Assembly (NCBI GenBank): GCA_036898135.1
Contig: CM072516.1
Location: 22,933,239 to 22,997,238, forward strand
DNA: 64,000 nucleotides
Source of the DNA: Oncomelania hupensis
Lineage: Eukaryota; Mollusca; Gastropoda; Littorinimorpha; Pomatiopsidae
Direction: 5' to 3'
The first letter of the stretch is position 1. The number at the start of each line of letters is the position of its first letter. A model generated the notes under the pieces. It was not told the DNA's origin. It was given only the letters and a program-made list of their open reading frames with translations, and made no database searches. Below, in pieces: positions 37,412 to 53,700 of the stretch. The position numbers and the translations under genes were made by a program.

Positions 37412-37595
37412 AGACTACAGAATACAGAATCCTTTATTGTTGCCACAAACATTAAAAGCAACTTTTTAGTGCATATACAAATTCAAAACAATTAAACTAA
37501 ATTATTATAGCTACATAAAATTGAAAATGAATAACGATATTGATATTTACAGTGATTAAAACATGTCGTCAACATGACACTATCACATACAGAGG
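37412..37595. repeat. Dispersed repeat pair, copy 2
   Basis: Second copy of the 34455-34648 sequence, about 75-80% similar by eye. Confidence 0.7.
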
Positions 37596-38820
37596 ATAAA
37601 TATTATCCTCCATGCACACATATTCACACCCACACACCTGTCAATAGAAATGAAAATCCTCAGAAAGTATATTAGTCTAACTGAACTAGCAGTGGTATAG
37701 TAAGTATATAACTTTAGTCTTTAACACGTAGAATACTTTTACCCTTTTACCTTTACGTAGAAATATATTCAGCTAATATTATTAGGGACTTAGCAGGGTC
37801 CACGCAGCTTTTAAAACAATAAGTATTGTTTTGGTAATTTTTTTTAAAGTCTTGTTGGACTGTTAATTCTGTTAATAGTTGTTCGGATGCTTAATCATTC
37901 GACTGTACAACTGTAAATTAAAATAGTTCTTAAAATCAGAGTTCAAACTTATGTCGGAGTCTCCCTATGTGTTATGGTAGGTCTTTTGTCCCAGGCAGTT
38001 TTCACATTTGAAGAGTGAAGAATAACTTTAGGTTTAGAACATATTTTACATTACTCTGTTATACATAATTAGTCTAATTATGTTATAAATGCATGCTTAA
38101 TGTGGCAACCATTGTAATCGACACTGTATAACTGCCATTAACTATTGCACTTCAGTCTTGAACTATCAACCATGACTTGTCACATTTCAATAAAGACTAC
38201 AATGGAGTCAGCATTCTTCCACTAATTAATTAAGTCAGCCATATCAATAGCTAGTGACTACTACTTTTTCTGTAACAGTTGTATATGAAATCTGTGAAGA
38301 TACGCGTACATCTGTGACAGAATAGATCGATATAAAAACTATATGGAAATGTCTGAAGTAGAAAAAGTCAATTTGTGTTAATTTATATCTGCACTTAAGA
38401 CCATCAACTTGAATTACACTTGTTATCCTCTTATCTTTTTTTCCACTGAGTAATGGGTATTGTCCCTATTACGGTTGCTTACCACAGGACTGTATTGTTA
38501 TCAGGAACAAAATGGAAAGCCTGTTTCCACTAAACAGGTGAACGTAATGCTAGCTGATCAGTTTTAGAGATCTATCAAATATAGGCTTTGTATGGGCCTA
38601 TACCCTCAACAGCCTCAGGTCAGCATCACTTTTAGGGTGACTGGCCCTATAAATAATATTAGCAGCAAACTGATAGAGGAAAAATCACACTTCATTACAA
38701 AGACTGGCTGAGGCTTACAAACGTCGCCTCTCCAACAGAAACTTATGGGGGGAGGCAAAATTAATGTATATTGTGCATATAGTTATCTGACAATTATATA
38801 GTAATCACCGATCAATCTTT
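37596..38820. other. AT-rich intergenic sequence
   Basis: Nothing recognised except short imperfect palindromes near 38580-38650. Confidence 0.35.
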
Positions 38821-39623
38821 ATTATTATTGAGGATTTTTATAGCGCACTTATCTCGCCATACTTGACCAGACTCTAGGCGCTGGCCGATACAGGATCTAA
38901 CTCAAACTGCCCGAGTCACCCACCCGCAGTCTTTGGGTGCATGGTCTGATGCCCGGACAACTGAGCACTATCCTGGCCAGCCAGGGATGGGGGAGAAGAA
39001 CCAAGTGCATGCTGGGTGTGTTCTTGTTACCGGCACTCACCCGTCTAGGACATGAGCGTCAGGATCTTTAAAGTTCGTTATGATGGAATGTATGCGACAC
39101 ACAGACTAGACCTCGGTTTATACTCTCATCCGAAGGAGTAGGAAACGGGAGTAAAGTGTCTTTCCCAGGGACACAACACAATGGCCCGGACAGGGCTCGA
39201 AACCGGGACCTTCAGATCCGCAAGCCAAAGCACTACCATTAGAGTGGCCTCGTGGCGCAGTGGATTAGTCGCCGGTTTCCTATGCTGAAGGTCGCGGGTT
39301 CGATTCCCGCAAGGGGTAAACGTATGTGACTTAGTTACGAAACTATTGAGGTCACTGAGGGTTTTCTCCTGACACTCCGGTTTCCTCCCTCCCTTCAATA
39401 ATGGTACTGAATGCAGTCAATATAAAATTTCAAAAATAAAAATTCGATTTTCTTTCCGTCTTTCAATAGCGATCTCCCTGCCTTTACACCACCTGTTTGA
39501 GTGATGGATGTGTATTTGTTGTGTGTGTGAGGGTGGATGAGACAGGTGAGCGCGTATGTTGGTACAGATCGCCGCGCTTTGAGCCTGATTGATTTGGGGA
39601 AAGGAGTGTATATAGCATCCAGT

Positions 39624-39654
<31 letters not shown>

Positions 39655-39675
39655 TTCATTAGACCACCGTGCCTT
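38821..39675 (-). mobile_element. tRNA-derived SINE (family S-B) split by a second SINE
   Basis: On the minus strand the head begins ggcacggtggtctaatggta (39663-39675 side), jumps over an S-A insertion, and resumes with gtgctttggcttgcggatc and a B box ggtttcgagccctg. The body carries gtgcatgctgggtg-type words shared with 26284-26562 and ends near 38821 in a (AAT)n tail. The head resembles a tRNA, but the interruption shows it is not a functional tRNA gene. Confidence 0.8.
39244..39656 (+). mobile_element. tRNA-derived SINE (family S-A), most complete copy
   Basis: Starts gtggcctcgtggcgcagtgg, with a B box gggttcgattcccgc and an intact body, and ends in a (TTA)n tail. It is flanked by cattaga at 39237-39243 and 39657-39663, a 7-bp duplication inside the S-B element. 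Confidence 0.9.
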
Positions 39676-39773
39676 TAGCTGACATTAACAGTCCATAGTT
39701 ATGAAATATGTATATTTTATATGTAACTGGTCTGATTTTTTTGTCATCTCAGTTTTAATTTTATGATTGTTTT

Positions 39774-39979
39774 CCTATCCTATCCTATCCCATAACTCAG
39801 AGGTCGTAGGGGCACCAAAGATGATCGTTTAACCAACGTACTCCATCTTTCTCTGTCCTCAGCAACCCTGATGGTTTCGCTCAGTGTCAAACCAGTCCAT
39901 TCTCGAATGTTGTCCTCCCACCTCTTTTTTGGTCTCCCTCTTCTTCTACCTCCTTGCACTGTGCCTTGCAGGAGGGTCT
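39774..39979 (-). mobile_element. LINE L-A 3' end, severely 5'-truncated
   Basis: A 206-bp copy with the (TATCC)n tail at its left edge. It is flanked by a perfect 10-bp duplication, tgattgtttt, at 39764-39773 and 39980-39989. Confidence 0.9.
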
Positions 39980-40041
39980 TGATTGTTTTTTCACTACACT
40001 CTTCTTCTTTACTTCTGCATTAATATGTGTGTATTACTGTT

Positions 40042-40354
40042 AAGGTTGACTCAGTAGTGTAGTGGTTTTGACACACCCTATAGCAATTGTTTTACATTAA
40101 GCAACATCGGGAAGGGTTAGTACTTGGATGGGTGACCATGCTTAATAAGCAACCACCTCAGGACATAAATAAGATTGAAAAAGCACACGACACCCCCAGT
40201 CCACCCAGCTGTGAATGGGTACCTGGATCTGTTTAGAACCTGGGAAGGAAAAGTGGCGATGGAGAGGAGATAAGCACCTCACTGAGCTGGCATAGAAAAA
40301 ATGGAAGTTTCAATGGCTTCCCTCCCCAACGACCGAACGGTTACCTTTACCTTT
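40042..40354 (+). mobile_element. 5S rRNA-derived SINE with 10-bp duplication
   Basis: Contains ttaagcaacatcggg and gttagtacttggatgggtga, the 5S internal promoter, at about 40097-40135, then the same body as 11095-11415, then ccccaacgaccgaacggtta and an (ACCTTT)n-like tail. The duplication tattactgtt lies at 40032-40041 and 40355-40364. Confidence 0.9.
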
Positions 40355-40537
40355 TATTACTGTTTATGTATGTGTTTGTGGGGAGTGTCTGTAGGTGTGA
40401 GGGGGGGGGGGGTGGATGTGTGTTAAAGAGTTTAAGTCTTATTTTATTTTTTCCCTCACAGGATTACCTTATTCTGCAGGATTTTAATACTTTGACACAA
40501 ATATTAAAGTTGATACTTTTTCATTACCAGGGAGCTA

Positions 40538-43158
40538 ATGGTGGACCAAGCGAACTTCCCCAGACAGCCCACTCACAACCCTCAACCAGCTGCTGATCAT
40601 CTGCAGCAGAACTTCATATCCATCCCCAATGGCTCTGCTGATCAGCTTACAAACAGCCAGACTAACAGTAACTTGCTGTCCACGCCACGTTTGCCTAACA
40701 ACTATGGCAATGATTTTACCACCACCATGCTGGCTGCTAACATGCAGAATCAAAACACCCAGGCACAGGTGGTTCAATTGCTGGAAGCAAGAGTACAGGA
40801 AATGCAGGCAGCCCTTTTTCCAGGCAGCGCTACTCAGGAAACCCATCCTGTCCAGGAAAGCCAGCTTGTCACAGAGAGAGCATCAAGCGATGCTTCGCTA
40901 GATGCCAGGCGTCAAGAATCAGCACAGCTGTATAGCCCTCCGGACGTCAGGATGTTTGTGCCAGACACCGAAGGCATGAGGAGTGTGGAGTATCAGATGA
41001 CAAGATCAAGCCCTCTCCTTCCTGCCCACCGCAGCAGCATCCACTCTCAAGACACCGGGGACGGTGGAAGTCTGGTGACCAGCCTGACGACATCTCCCAC
41101 GGGAGAGTGGGCCCAATTGCATGAGGTCAACCAACCCACTTTCCCAGACAACCAGAAGATGGATGTATTGTGGAATAGTCTGTCTCAGTGTCAAAATACA
41201 TTGTATGAAAAAGACCAGCTTTTGAAGATGGCCTACTGTATAAATCACTCTCTACTTCTCCAACGAGACGTTGACAAGCTCAAGATAATGAAGTTGGAGC
41301 AAGAGAACCAAGCAATTGTGATAGAGGTAGAAATGTGCTTTGAACTTGTTTGTAATATATGAAATGCATTACATAGGTACCAATTCTATTATTTATATTA
41401 CTAAGTAAATCAAAGAAAGATAAACTGATAATCTAAGTATTTTTGTATATTTTATTTATTTCCTGTTGAAATATAAATACAAATGGCTTTTCAAAATAAG
41501 TTCAAAGTTTTAAATATTACCACTGCTGAAAATCGAAATGTTGCAGAAGAGAGGCATGGACAAAAAGCTGAAGGAGAAAGATGATGAAATCAAGCATCTG
41601 CGGGCAGAACTGCGACAGCTGCAGTCTCAGACCGGTACACTGGGCTCCCCAAACAGCCAGCTGTCTCTGCGTTCTGGAATCAAGCGTGGCCGATTCTCTC
41701 TTACACATCATGCTTTTGAGTGCACCAACTGCAAGAAGGTGTTTGAGTCCAACGAAGCAGCAATGAATACAGCCTGTGGTTTCCATCCTCGCTCTGCTTG
41801 TGATGTTCCACAGCAGATGGCCATCAAGGTCAGAATTTGAATTTTAAACTGTTTAACTAACAAATATTCTTGATGTGAACTATTCGGTTCTCATGCAAGT
41901 GGAATTTAAAAACTCAAAGGGCAAGAGAACTATATACTTTTCATAACTAATTATAATACTTTCTATTCTATCATATCCCGTAACTCGAAAGTCATTGGGC
42001 CACCACAAATGGGCGTTTGTTTAACCAGCATACTCCATCTTTCTCAGTCCTCAGCCACCCTCATGGCTTCGCTCAGAGTCAAGCCAGTACATTCTCGAAT
42101 GTTGTCCTCCCACCTCTTTTTCTGTCTCTCTTCTTCTGCCTCCTTTGCAAGGTCTGATGCTCTGGTGATATGGCCATACCATCGGAGTTTCTGTTTCTTC
42201 TGGCTTGCGTGATGGTCTGTCGGACTTAGTCATTGGTGATGTGATGGGTATAGGAAATGCCCAGACGTTTTCTGTAGCACCTCATCTCCATGCTTTGTAT
42301 TCTTCGTTGTAGGTCTGCTGTGAGGGTCCTTGTTTTGCAAGAGTATAGGAAGATGGAGATGATAAGGGAGTGCAGCAATCTTACCTGGAGTGTAGACTGA
42401 TGGTCCTGTCTTTTGCCAAATGGACTTCAACCTTGTCAGGGCAACAGTTGTTTGGAGTCCGCTGGACCTAAAGCAATAATCTTGTATTGTATTGTAACAG
42501 TTGTTTGTGCTATCCTGGAGAAAGCTTCCTGTCTGATACAATTGCTCCTAAATATTTGAAGCTGTGCACCATGTTGGCCTTGGACTTTGATAATAATAAT
42601 ACAACAATTTATATAGCACACAGTATCACCCCACATATCTCAAAGTCCATCGCGATTTATGGCGCCTCTTTTATACCTCACCTGGATTGGATAACATCCC
42701 TTTATCTCACAGGAATCGATTATATTGGTGCCAATTTGTATACTTCACCCAAATAACATCCCTTCATCTCACAAGGACGAAATCATATTTTTAAGGCTTT
42801 TGCCATAAATCTTACAGAGTACTTCAGCTGCATTTTGCAATTTGTGAACCTATGTTTGGGACTCAAAAGTGATAAGGGGTTGTGTATGTATTTGTGTGTA
42901 TGGGTTTATGTGTGTACTGTAATCTGGTAGGTCATAAGCAAGATTATAATTTCGGACTTTTGATTTCTTTTAGTAGGAAGGAAATGATATTGCATGGATT
43001 TTTTAAAAATATGTATTTATTTATTTCTATTTGTAAAGGTATGTGATGCTGGAGGTGAAAAAGCGAAGCAACACTACTGGCCATGCTGTCAAAAGATTGA
43101 CACCAAAACTCCGCCAGCTTGCTTCTTCGGTACCCACTCTCTCAGAATGGTCAGCTAG
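40538..43158 (+). CDS. Coiled-coil protein with C-terminal CHORD-like zinc site
   Basis: Three exons, 40538-41326, 41547-41828 and 43039-43158, all phase 0 with GT..AG junctions, encode about 396 residues. The ATG lies seven bases after an acceptor at 40530, so an upstream exon exists and could add N-terminal sequence. Residues 1-200 are Gln/Ser/Thr/Pro-rich and look disordered. Heptad-like charged helix covers about 220-290. The C-terminus has a spaced Cys/His set: C322, C325, C340, H343 (ACGFHPR), then YWPCC (C373, C374), then C385 and H390 (CFFGTH). The FHP..WxCC..C..G.H order resembles a CHORD domain. Known CHORDs bind two zinc ions and mediate protein contacts; a zinc-binding role here is inference. 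A LINE fragment sits in the second intron, on the opposite strand. I do not recognise an orthologue name. Confidence 0.8.
41956..42592 (-). mobile_element. LINE L-A fragment in an intron
   Basis: On the minus strand it covers the region from LGAIVSDR-like coding through YRRLLGISYT to the decayed 3' end (ctatcatatcccgtaac at the left). It is broken by internal deletions and by a tiny insertion at 42455-42495. Confidence 0.8.
42455..42495 (+). mobile_element. 41-bp 3'-tail insertion with 12-bp duplication
   Basis: The insert gagtccgctggaccta...(ttgta)n is flanked by aacagttgtttg at 42443-42454 and 42496-42507. It looks like the last bases of a retroelement with a (TTGTA)n tail; cagtccgctggacc also occurs at about 37250. 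Confidence 0.75.
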
Positions 43159-47702
<4,544 letters not shown>

Positions 47703-50700
47703 TTAACTCAACTCAAATCCTGCACCAGCCTCGATAGCGTACAGCAGCTTTGTCCTCAAAGTGTTCTCGTCTGTGAACTCTGGCAGCTTTAGCAGGTTCA
47801 TACATGTACTTGCTGTGGGCAGGCGGTTAGGTTCGTTGCCTGCATTGTGGATGCAAAATGCAGGATACAGGTCCTGTTCCAAAAAAAAACATTAGAACAC
47901 CCTTCAATACAGAGTAATAATTTGGGAGGGAAAAAAAGAAAGAAGTTAGTTCTTCAGCATTATGGTTCTTTTGTAAAGTCTAAAGTTTAAGAAGAAAAAC
48001 AATCTTGTCTGGGACAGCAAGCTAATGACATGTGTAGGAACTGATCCTGCTCTGGTTTAGTTGAGATAATGAGGAGATGATTGGTGCTTGCATAGCACAT
48101 TTCTTCTTTCTTCCTCTGAGCTTCATTCAACTTGGCACTTAAAATCTGGCCGGTAAATCAGATTTGCATACAGTATATAGAAATTAACCAACAGATCTAT
48201 ACATTAAAATAACACAGAGAAAACCTGTCAGCTCTCACCTTGAAGCCTAAAAGCGGAGGTCTGGAACAACTGGTGACAAACTTGAGCAACTGCCGTTTCT
48301 GCTTGTCGGTGAACTGAGCTACTACATCCCACAACATAGTAATCACCGGGTGACTGTCAGTGAAACCACCTGCACACCACCACACAGCAAAAGTATAATA
48401 TACAAATAAATCTAAATAGTGCTTAGTAAGATGTCAGTGAAACAAAGTGACATGTGTATTTGTCACAAGAGTTCTCAATAACATGATGACTCAAACAATA
48501 GTGCATGGCCAAGTGGGAAGAAGAGGCAATAATAACATGAAGGAAAAGAAAACAACTGCTTGCTTGACCAAATGAACAAGGACACCAGAATGGCGGAGAT
48601 AAAACTTCAGATATATTCACATTATAACAGGCATGCCTATCCTCAATTTAAGTTTCAGTATTTGCTGTTTCAAATTTCAGTATTACTATTACGATTTCCA
48701 TATTTACTTTTACTATCTACATGTGTTGTTTTTGCACTCATCCTTTTTGATGTTATGCGAAAATCCAGTAATAGATTGATTTGCTGCCACAATCTTCTTT
48801 TTCTTCTCCAAAGCCTCGTAATTGCTGATAATATGCTGTGGGCCTTCCACGTGCCACTTTATGTCATTCATACCACTGGTTGGCACAAATTGTACTTTTG
48901 AGTCGGTGCTGCCGCGAATAACGAAAGGATACTTTTCCGAATATGAGGCAAGATATGTCTGCCCCTTGGGCCATTTCTTTGAAGAATCAATCACTTAGCC
49001 ATTTGTTTGGACGCCATGTTTTGAATTCTGTTTCACGAGCACGGATCTTCACTGTGACTGCGCAAAAACTGGTTCGGCAAACTTTGGTGCCTCTACTGGA
49101 AATTTTGATGCCACGTGTCTCTAATGCGACTGCGCATTGCGGCATTAAACCGTGTTCGGCTGTCTTCGGAAAAACGTCACGCGGTGTATTACCACAGGCC
49201 AACGAGTTTGATTTTTTTTCCCCCAATGTGGTTTTTATTTATTTCCGGAACAGGAAACAAGTATCCGTATTTTCCGTAGCGCTTGCCGAGTTTTTCAAAT
49301 TTCTGGAAAAAATACCTGCATTATAACAGGATGTGTAGTATTAATCTGTCTTGACAGACTATCTTAACCAGGATGCATAATATACCTGAATAGTTGGTGT
49401 GCCTCCTGAGGTCATTGATGTCGATAGGGATGGCAGCCCCAGAGACAAGTACCTGCAGCTCCTGACTGCTGAACATCTGCAGCCAGTCCAGCTTGATCAC
49501 GTCCGCCATGCCTTCACGAAAACTGGCACAGTGCTGTCTGATCTACAACATCACCAAGCACATTAGAAGCCATACCGAGAACTTTTAGTACAACCTGAAA
49601 TTGTACAGGTGAAGATAATGCTTCAGAAAGACGGGAATATATATAGTAAAAGATATATACCTGTCTGTTGAGGAAATAGTCTGCCATGAGATGAACGTAC
49701 TCGATTCGGTTGTCTTTGGTAACTGCAATATGCTTTCCTCCTGGTTTCAGCTCCTCAACCTGAGAAATAAAGGACAAGGTGATTACTGGGGGGTTTGTCA
49801 TATAAGTTCTTAAGCTGCTGTGTGCAGTAAATCATACTCTGGCTTACCACAAAACAAAACAAAATTTTTTAAATACATCCTATTTTATACTAGCAGCTTG
49901 CCAGCGCATGAGTGGGACTATCTGGCTGTCATTACAAATGGGAATGAACCTAACTGTTTCAAGAAAATTTGCAGTCAAATACATTTGCAAAATCTACTGA
50001 TATGTACTCTAGCAACAACACAAAACATCAAGGAAAAAGAAAGGAAAACATTGTGCGAGAAAGACACTCTCTCTCACTCTTATTGCAATACACCCTTCAT
50101 ATCAACAGTGAGAGAACTGAATCAGAGAGTTGAGAAAGAATGACACCCAAGAGTCTCTCTAAGTGGATAGTACCACCAAAGGCTATAATGGCGGACCTTG
50201 GCTCTCTATCATAAAAAAAAAATCGCTTGTAAAAAGAAGGTATGTGCGAACAGTACAGCCAAAACAGCGAATGCTAAAAGAAATTGGGCATTGAAATCTG
50301 TCATTGTTAATTGATACAGCATTTCAAAAGCTACAACACACACACACACCAAGTTACTTTGTATTGTATTGTATTGTTTTAGCTTTTGTATCATAACCAT
50401 TGTCCTACCTTTGTTTCACCAAAATCGTCTACCACAACTGTAAAATCTAGGCCCAAATCTGACACATCACCATCATAGTTCTTCAGGTACAGCAGGTTTC
50501 TGAAAAAAAAAAATCAATTATTGATATTGGTGTAAACAAAAGTAATTACTATAACAATTAAAAATACTCTCATGGTCTTCTCTCTCTCTCCCTTCATCAA
50601 ACATGCAATATATCTTGAATTGGATGAAATATTAAATAGGATTGAGTTTGAGTTGGGGAATGTGAACACCGCAACCAATAAATCAGATAGTAGGGTGCTG

Positions 50701-53700
50701 AAAGCACTTGCCCAATTGTGAGTTAACATCCTTGTACCTGTAGCTGACTTACCTGAAGGAGTGACCTGTTTATTGCCCTTAACTCGTACTATTTTCAATG
50801 GCTTTTTCAAGTTTCACCAATTGGCAAAGTTGTCACTTTTTGTGAAAGTTGTTTACAGACTAGTGTGATATGCTGCAGTTGAGTAACTCTGCCCTAGTTA
50901 CTAGCCTGGTGGGCGAGTTACAATTTCTGGCTTTTAGCATCCCTGGACTGCTTTAGCTTCATGCCCGAACTACCACACAAAACCTACACTTTCACTACAG
51001 GTTCTGGTCCTACACGCAAAACACAACACAAAGGTCTTTAGAATTTAGAATGATGTCACTCACTTGTACATGATGGGATCCATCGACTGGAGGTGGTGAA
51101 TGTCAAGGTTGGCAGAATGCTGGGAGAGGATCTTGGCCAGGAAAAATGAGGCGAAAGGCAACTCCACTAACATGTTTTCCAACAATGCCTTAAAAACAAC
51201 AATAAACAGTTACAGACATAGCTAGGATAGCCACACATCACACATAATGCAAATACAATGAAGGGATACTCTTCAAATCTCTGAACTTTGTTGAGATAAT
51301 GCAGAGGTCACAAAATACATTATACTTATTTCTTACATAATACTGTCCTAGAACTTGTTTACACAACTTCTACAATGAGAGATAATAACATGCCTGAATA
51401 AAGTTAAACACTTTGTTGGCTCAACATTCTCTTAAAGTTTAACAGATACATACAGGTGTATGTGCTTTGCAGATAAACTAATAGATCTGTTACATTTCTA
51501 ATCCATTTATTGCTTCACTACAATAAAGTGACTATTATCCTAATCCATTTATTGCTTCACTACAATAAAGTGACTATTATCCTAATCCATTTATTGCTTC
51601 ACTACAATAAAGTGAGTATTAAAGAATGCATCAAGCAGACATGTCAGAATTCTAATTCCAGCCAAACTGAAGAATTAACAGTACCAATTCCATCAATTTA
51701 CCTTGCCCAGCATACGTCCCAGGAAGAAGAAATGCTTCTTGAAGTCAGCCATCAGCACACTGGCTTGTGGGTTTGGGTACAGCAGTCTGTCCACCGTGTT
51801 CTTGAAGAAGCCTCTGTTAGGGTCAAAACCAGCCTTGAGCAGCTCAGACAGAAACTCCCTAAAAATGCCACCACCGTCAATTCCTGCCTCATCCAGTCCT
51901 GCGGCATTCACCAGCTGCACACGCATCTTCAGCTTCAGGTTTGGCTCTGACAAACACACCAATTAAAATTATGTCTTTGTATTTGCGTAAACTGCTGCTC
52001 CTGTTGGCAGCAGGTGTACCACCTTTTAATCAGAAAACTTCAAGTACTAGTTTAGCATCATCAATACTGCCATACCACTTTTCTATTTTAACCTAAAACA
52101 ACAGCCTACCATTTTCAGGGGAAAGTTTCTCAAAGGCATCCTCATAGATGAAGGGCCTTCTGATCATGACATTGATGGTAGGGCCCAAATTAAAGGTTGA
52201 GTTGCCCTGGTGTTCTTCCTTTTCTCCTTGAACCAATCGCTGAAGGATCTGAAATGCAACACAACTTATATACACCATTATGTACAAGCATAAACACTGA
52301 AGAAATTTTACCCACAGTGATCTCAATTCCTTAATTATTAAATAAATACTTGAACATTTACTTCATTCACATTTTGCTAAACACATACTGATTCCATTCG
52401 TAACGAATGTGGTTTACGGAACCACTGATATGTTGAGGCACAGCGAACATTGATTGGCATGCAGACAGCAGCCTTTCCACTTGCTCAGACAGAAGAGGGC
52501 AACAAGTGCCCCCTTGATGGTTGATATAAGCCACCATTGTAGCATTGTCCGAATGAACTAACAGCTGTGGCCTTGGGGCAGAAAGAGGCACCCCTTCTGA
52601 CAACCAAAGGAGCCATCGCCTCCCTAAGGGAAATATACCAAACCGTGTACGGGTGCTCTCAAACTGGAAACGGATGTGCGACTTGGTCCACCTGTACCAG
52701 TAGTTTCTGGTTTGGAGGCAGGCCAGGGCTAACCGCAGTACCAGAAGTGAAAATCGCGAGTGACTCTATCCAGGACACTGCAAATCCGGAAGCGAGCGGG
52801 CCCAACGGCCCTATCAGAGTCTGAAGGCTGGCCACTTTGTTCATTGCCAAGGGTGCTGAACCAATCTATCAACTGCATCGCTAAGATTAGTTATTTTCAG
52901 TGGAACGGAGTCAGAAAGAGATGAAATGAATCGCTCTTCCTGACTTGTAGCAGTGCATTCGAGAGAAGCATTCTCCAGTTTCTGGCCCATGTCTCCCTGG
53001 ACCAGAAACGGTCTTGCGGCCACCCCAGCTGTAGCTGCAAGACTTATGTTCTGGCAACCAGCTGGAACGAAGAAACGGACATAGACATGGACGATCATAG
53101 CTGCTTGGCCACCTTCAGCATCTCTTGGATGTTGGCGTTGGACATTTCCAGCCCCGGAAGGGACACCTCTCTCCCCTCCGAAAAGCTTACTGCAACAAGC
53201 TTTGGACTGGCTTGCGCCGGCAAGAAAACCAGAGGCGACCGCTGCTCGGAAACCTTTGAGCCTGAAGACACCTTCAGTGCCTTGACAAACTGGAAGACCT
53301 GTCAACAGAAGACACAGATAACAAACGCGCCAAAGTAGAAGAGGACTTTGCCTTCTTGCCGCGCAGTGACAGCAGGAAACAGAGCAAGGGCCGAGCTGCT
53401 GAGTTGGGGAAAGGCGCTCTGCCATAGCGCAAGATAAATCGAGGAACACCAAGCTCTCTGAGGCAAAAAAACAAACAAACTCGGTAACAAAACTAAACCT
53501 CAGCTTAACCAGAAGCAAGGGACTAAATAGGAAAACTGGATCAAAATGTCAAAAAACAAACAACCAAGAGCCCAAAGGGTCAGAGAAAAAGACACAAAAC
53601 TACCGAAAAGGCAAAGTGTCAGAGACTGTGGTAAGCAAGAAAAGACCTGATTTAGCAGCACTGGCTGTGAGCTGCAGTTATCGGTTTGCATGCTTAGCAT

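Noticed and set aside
39244..39320. tRNA-like sequence with A and B boxes
   Set aside because: It is the head of a SINE with a conserved body, a (TTA)n tail and a 7-bp duplication; acceptor-stem pairing is absent.
40097..40140. 5S rRNA gene
   Set aside because: Only the internal promoter part resembles 5S; the rest is an unrelated SINE body with a duplication.
51499..51620. CRISPR-like repeats
   Set aside because: The 42-bp units are directly adjacent, without spacers, in an intron of an animal gene.
53087..53338. Open frame on the plus strand in a UBE3C intron
   Set aside because: The same DNA reads better as a degenerate DIRS-like remnant on the minus strand.
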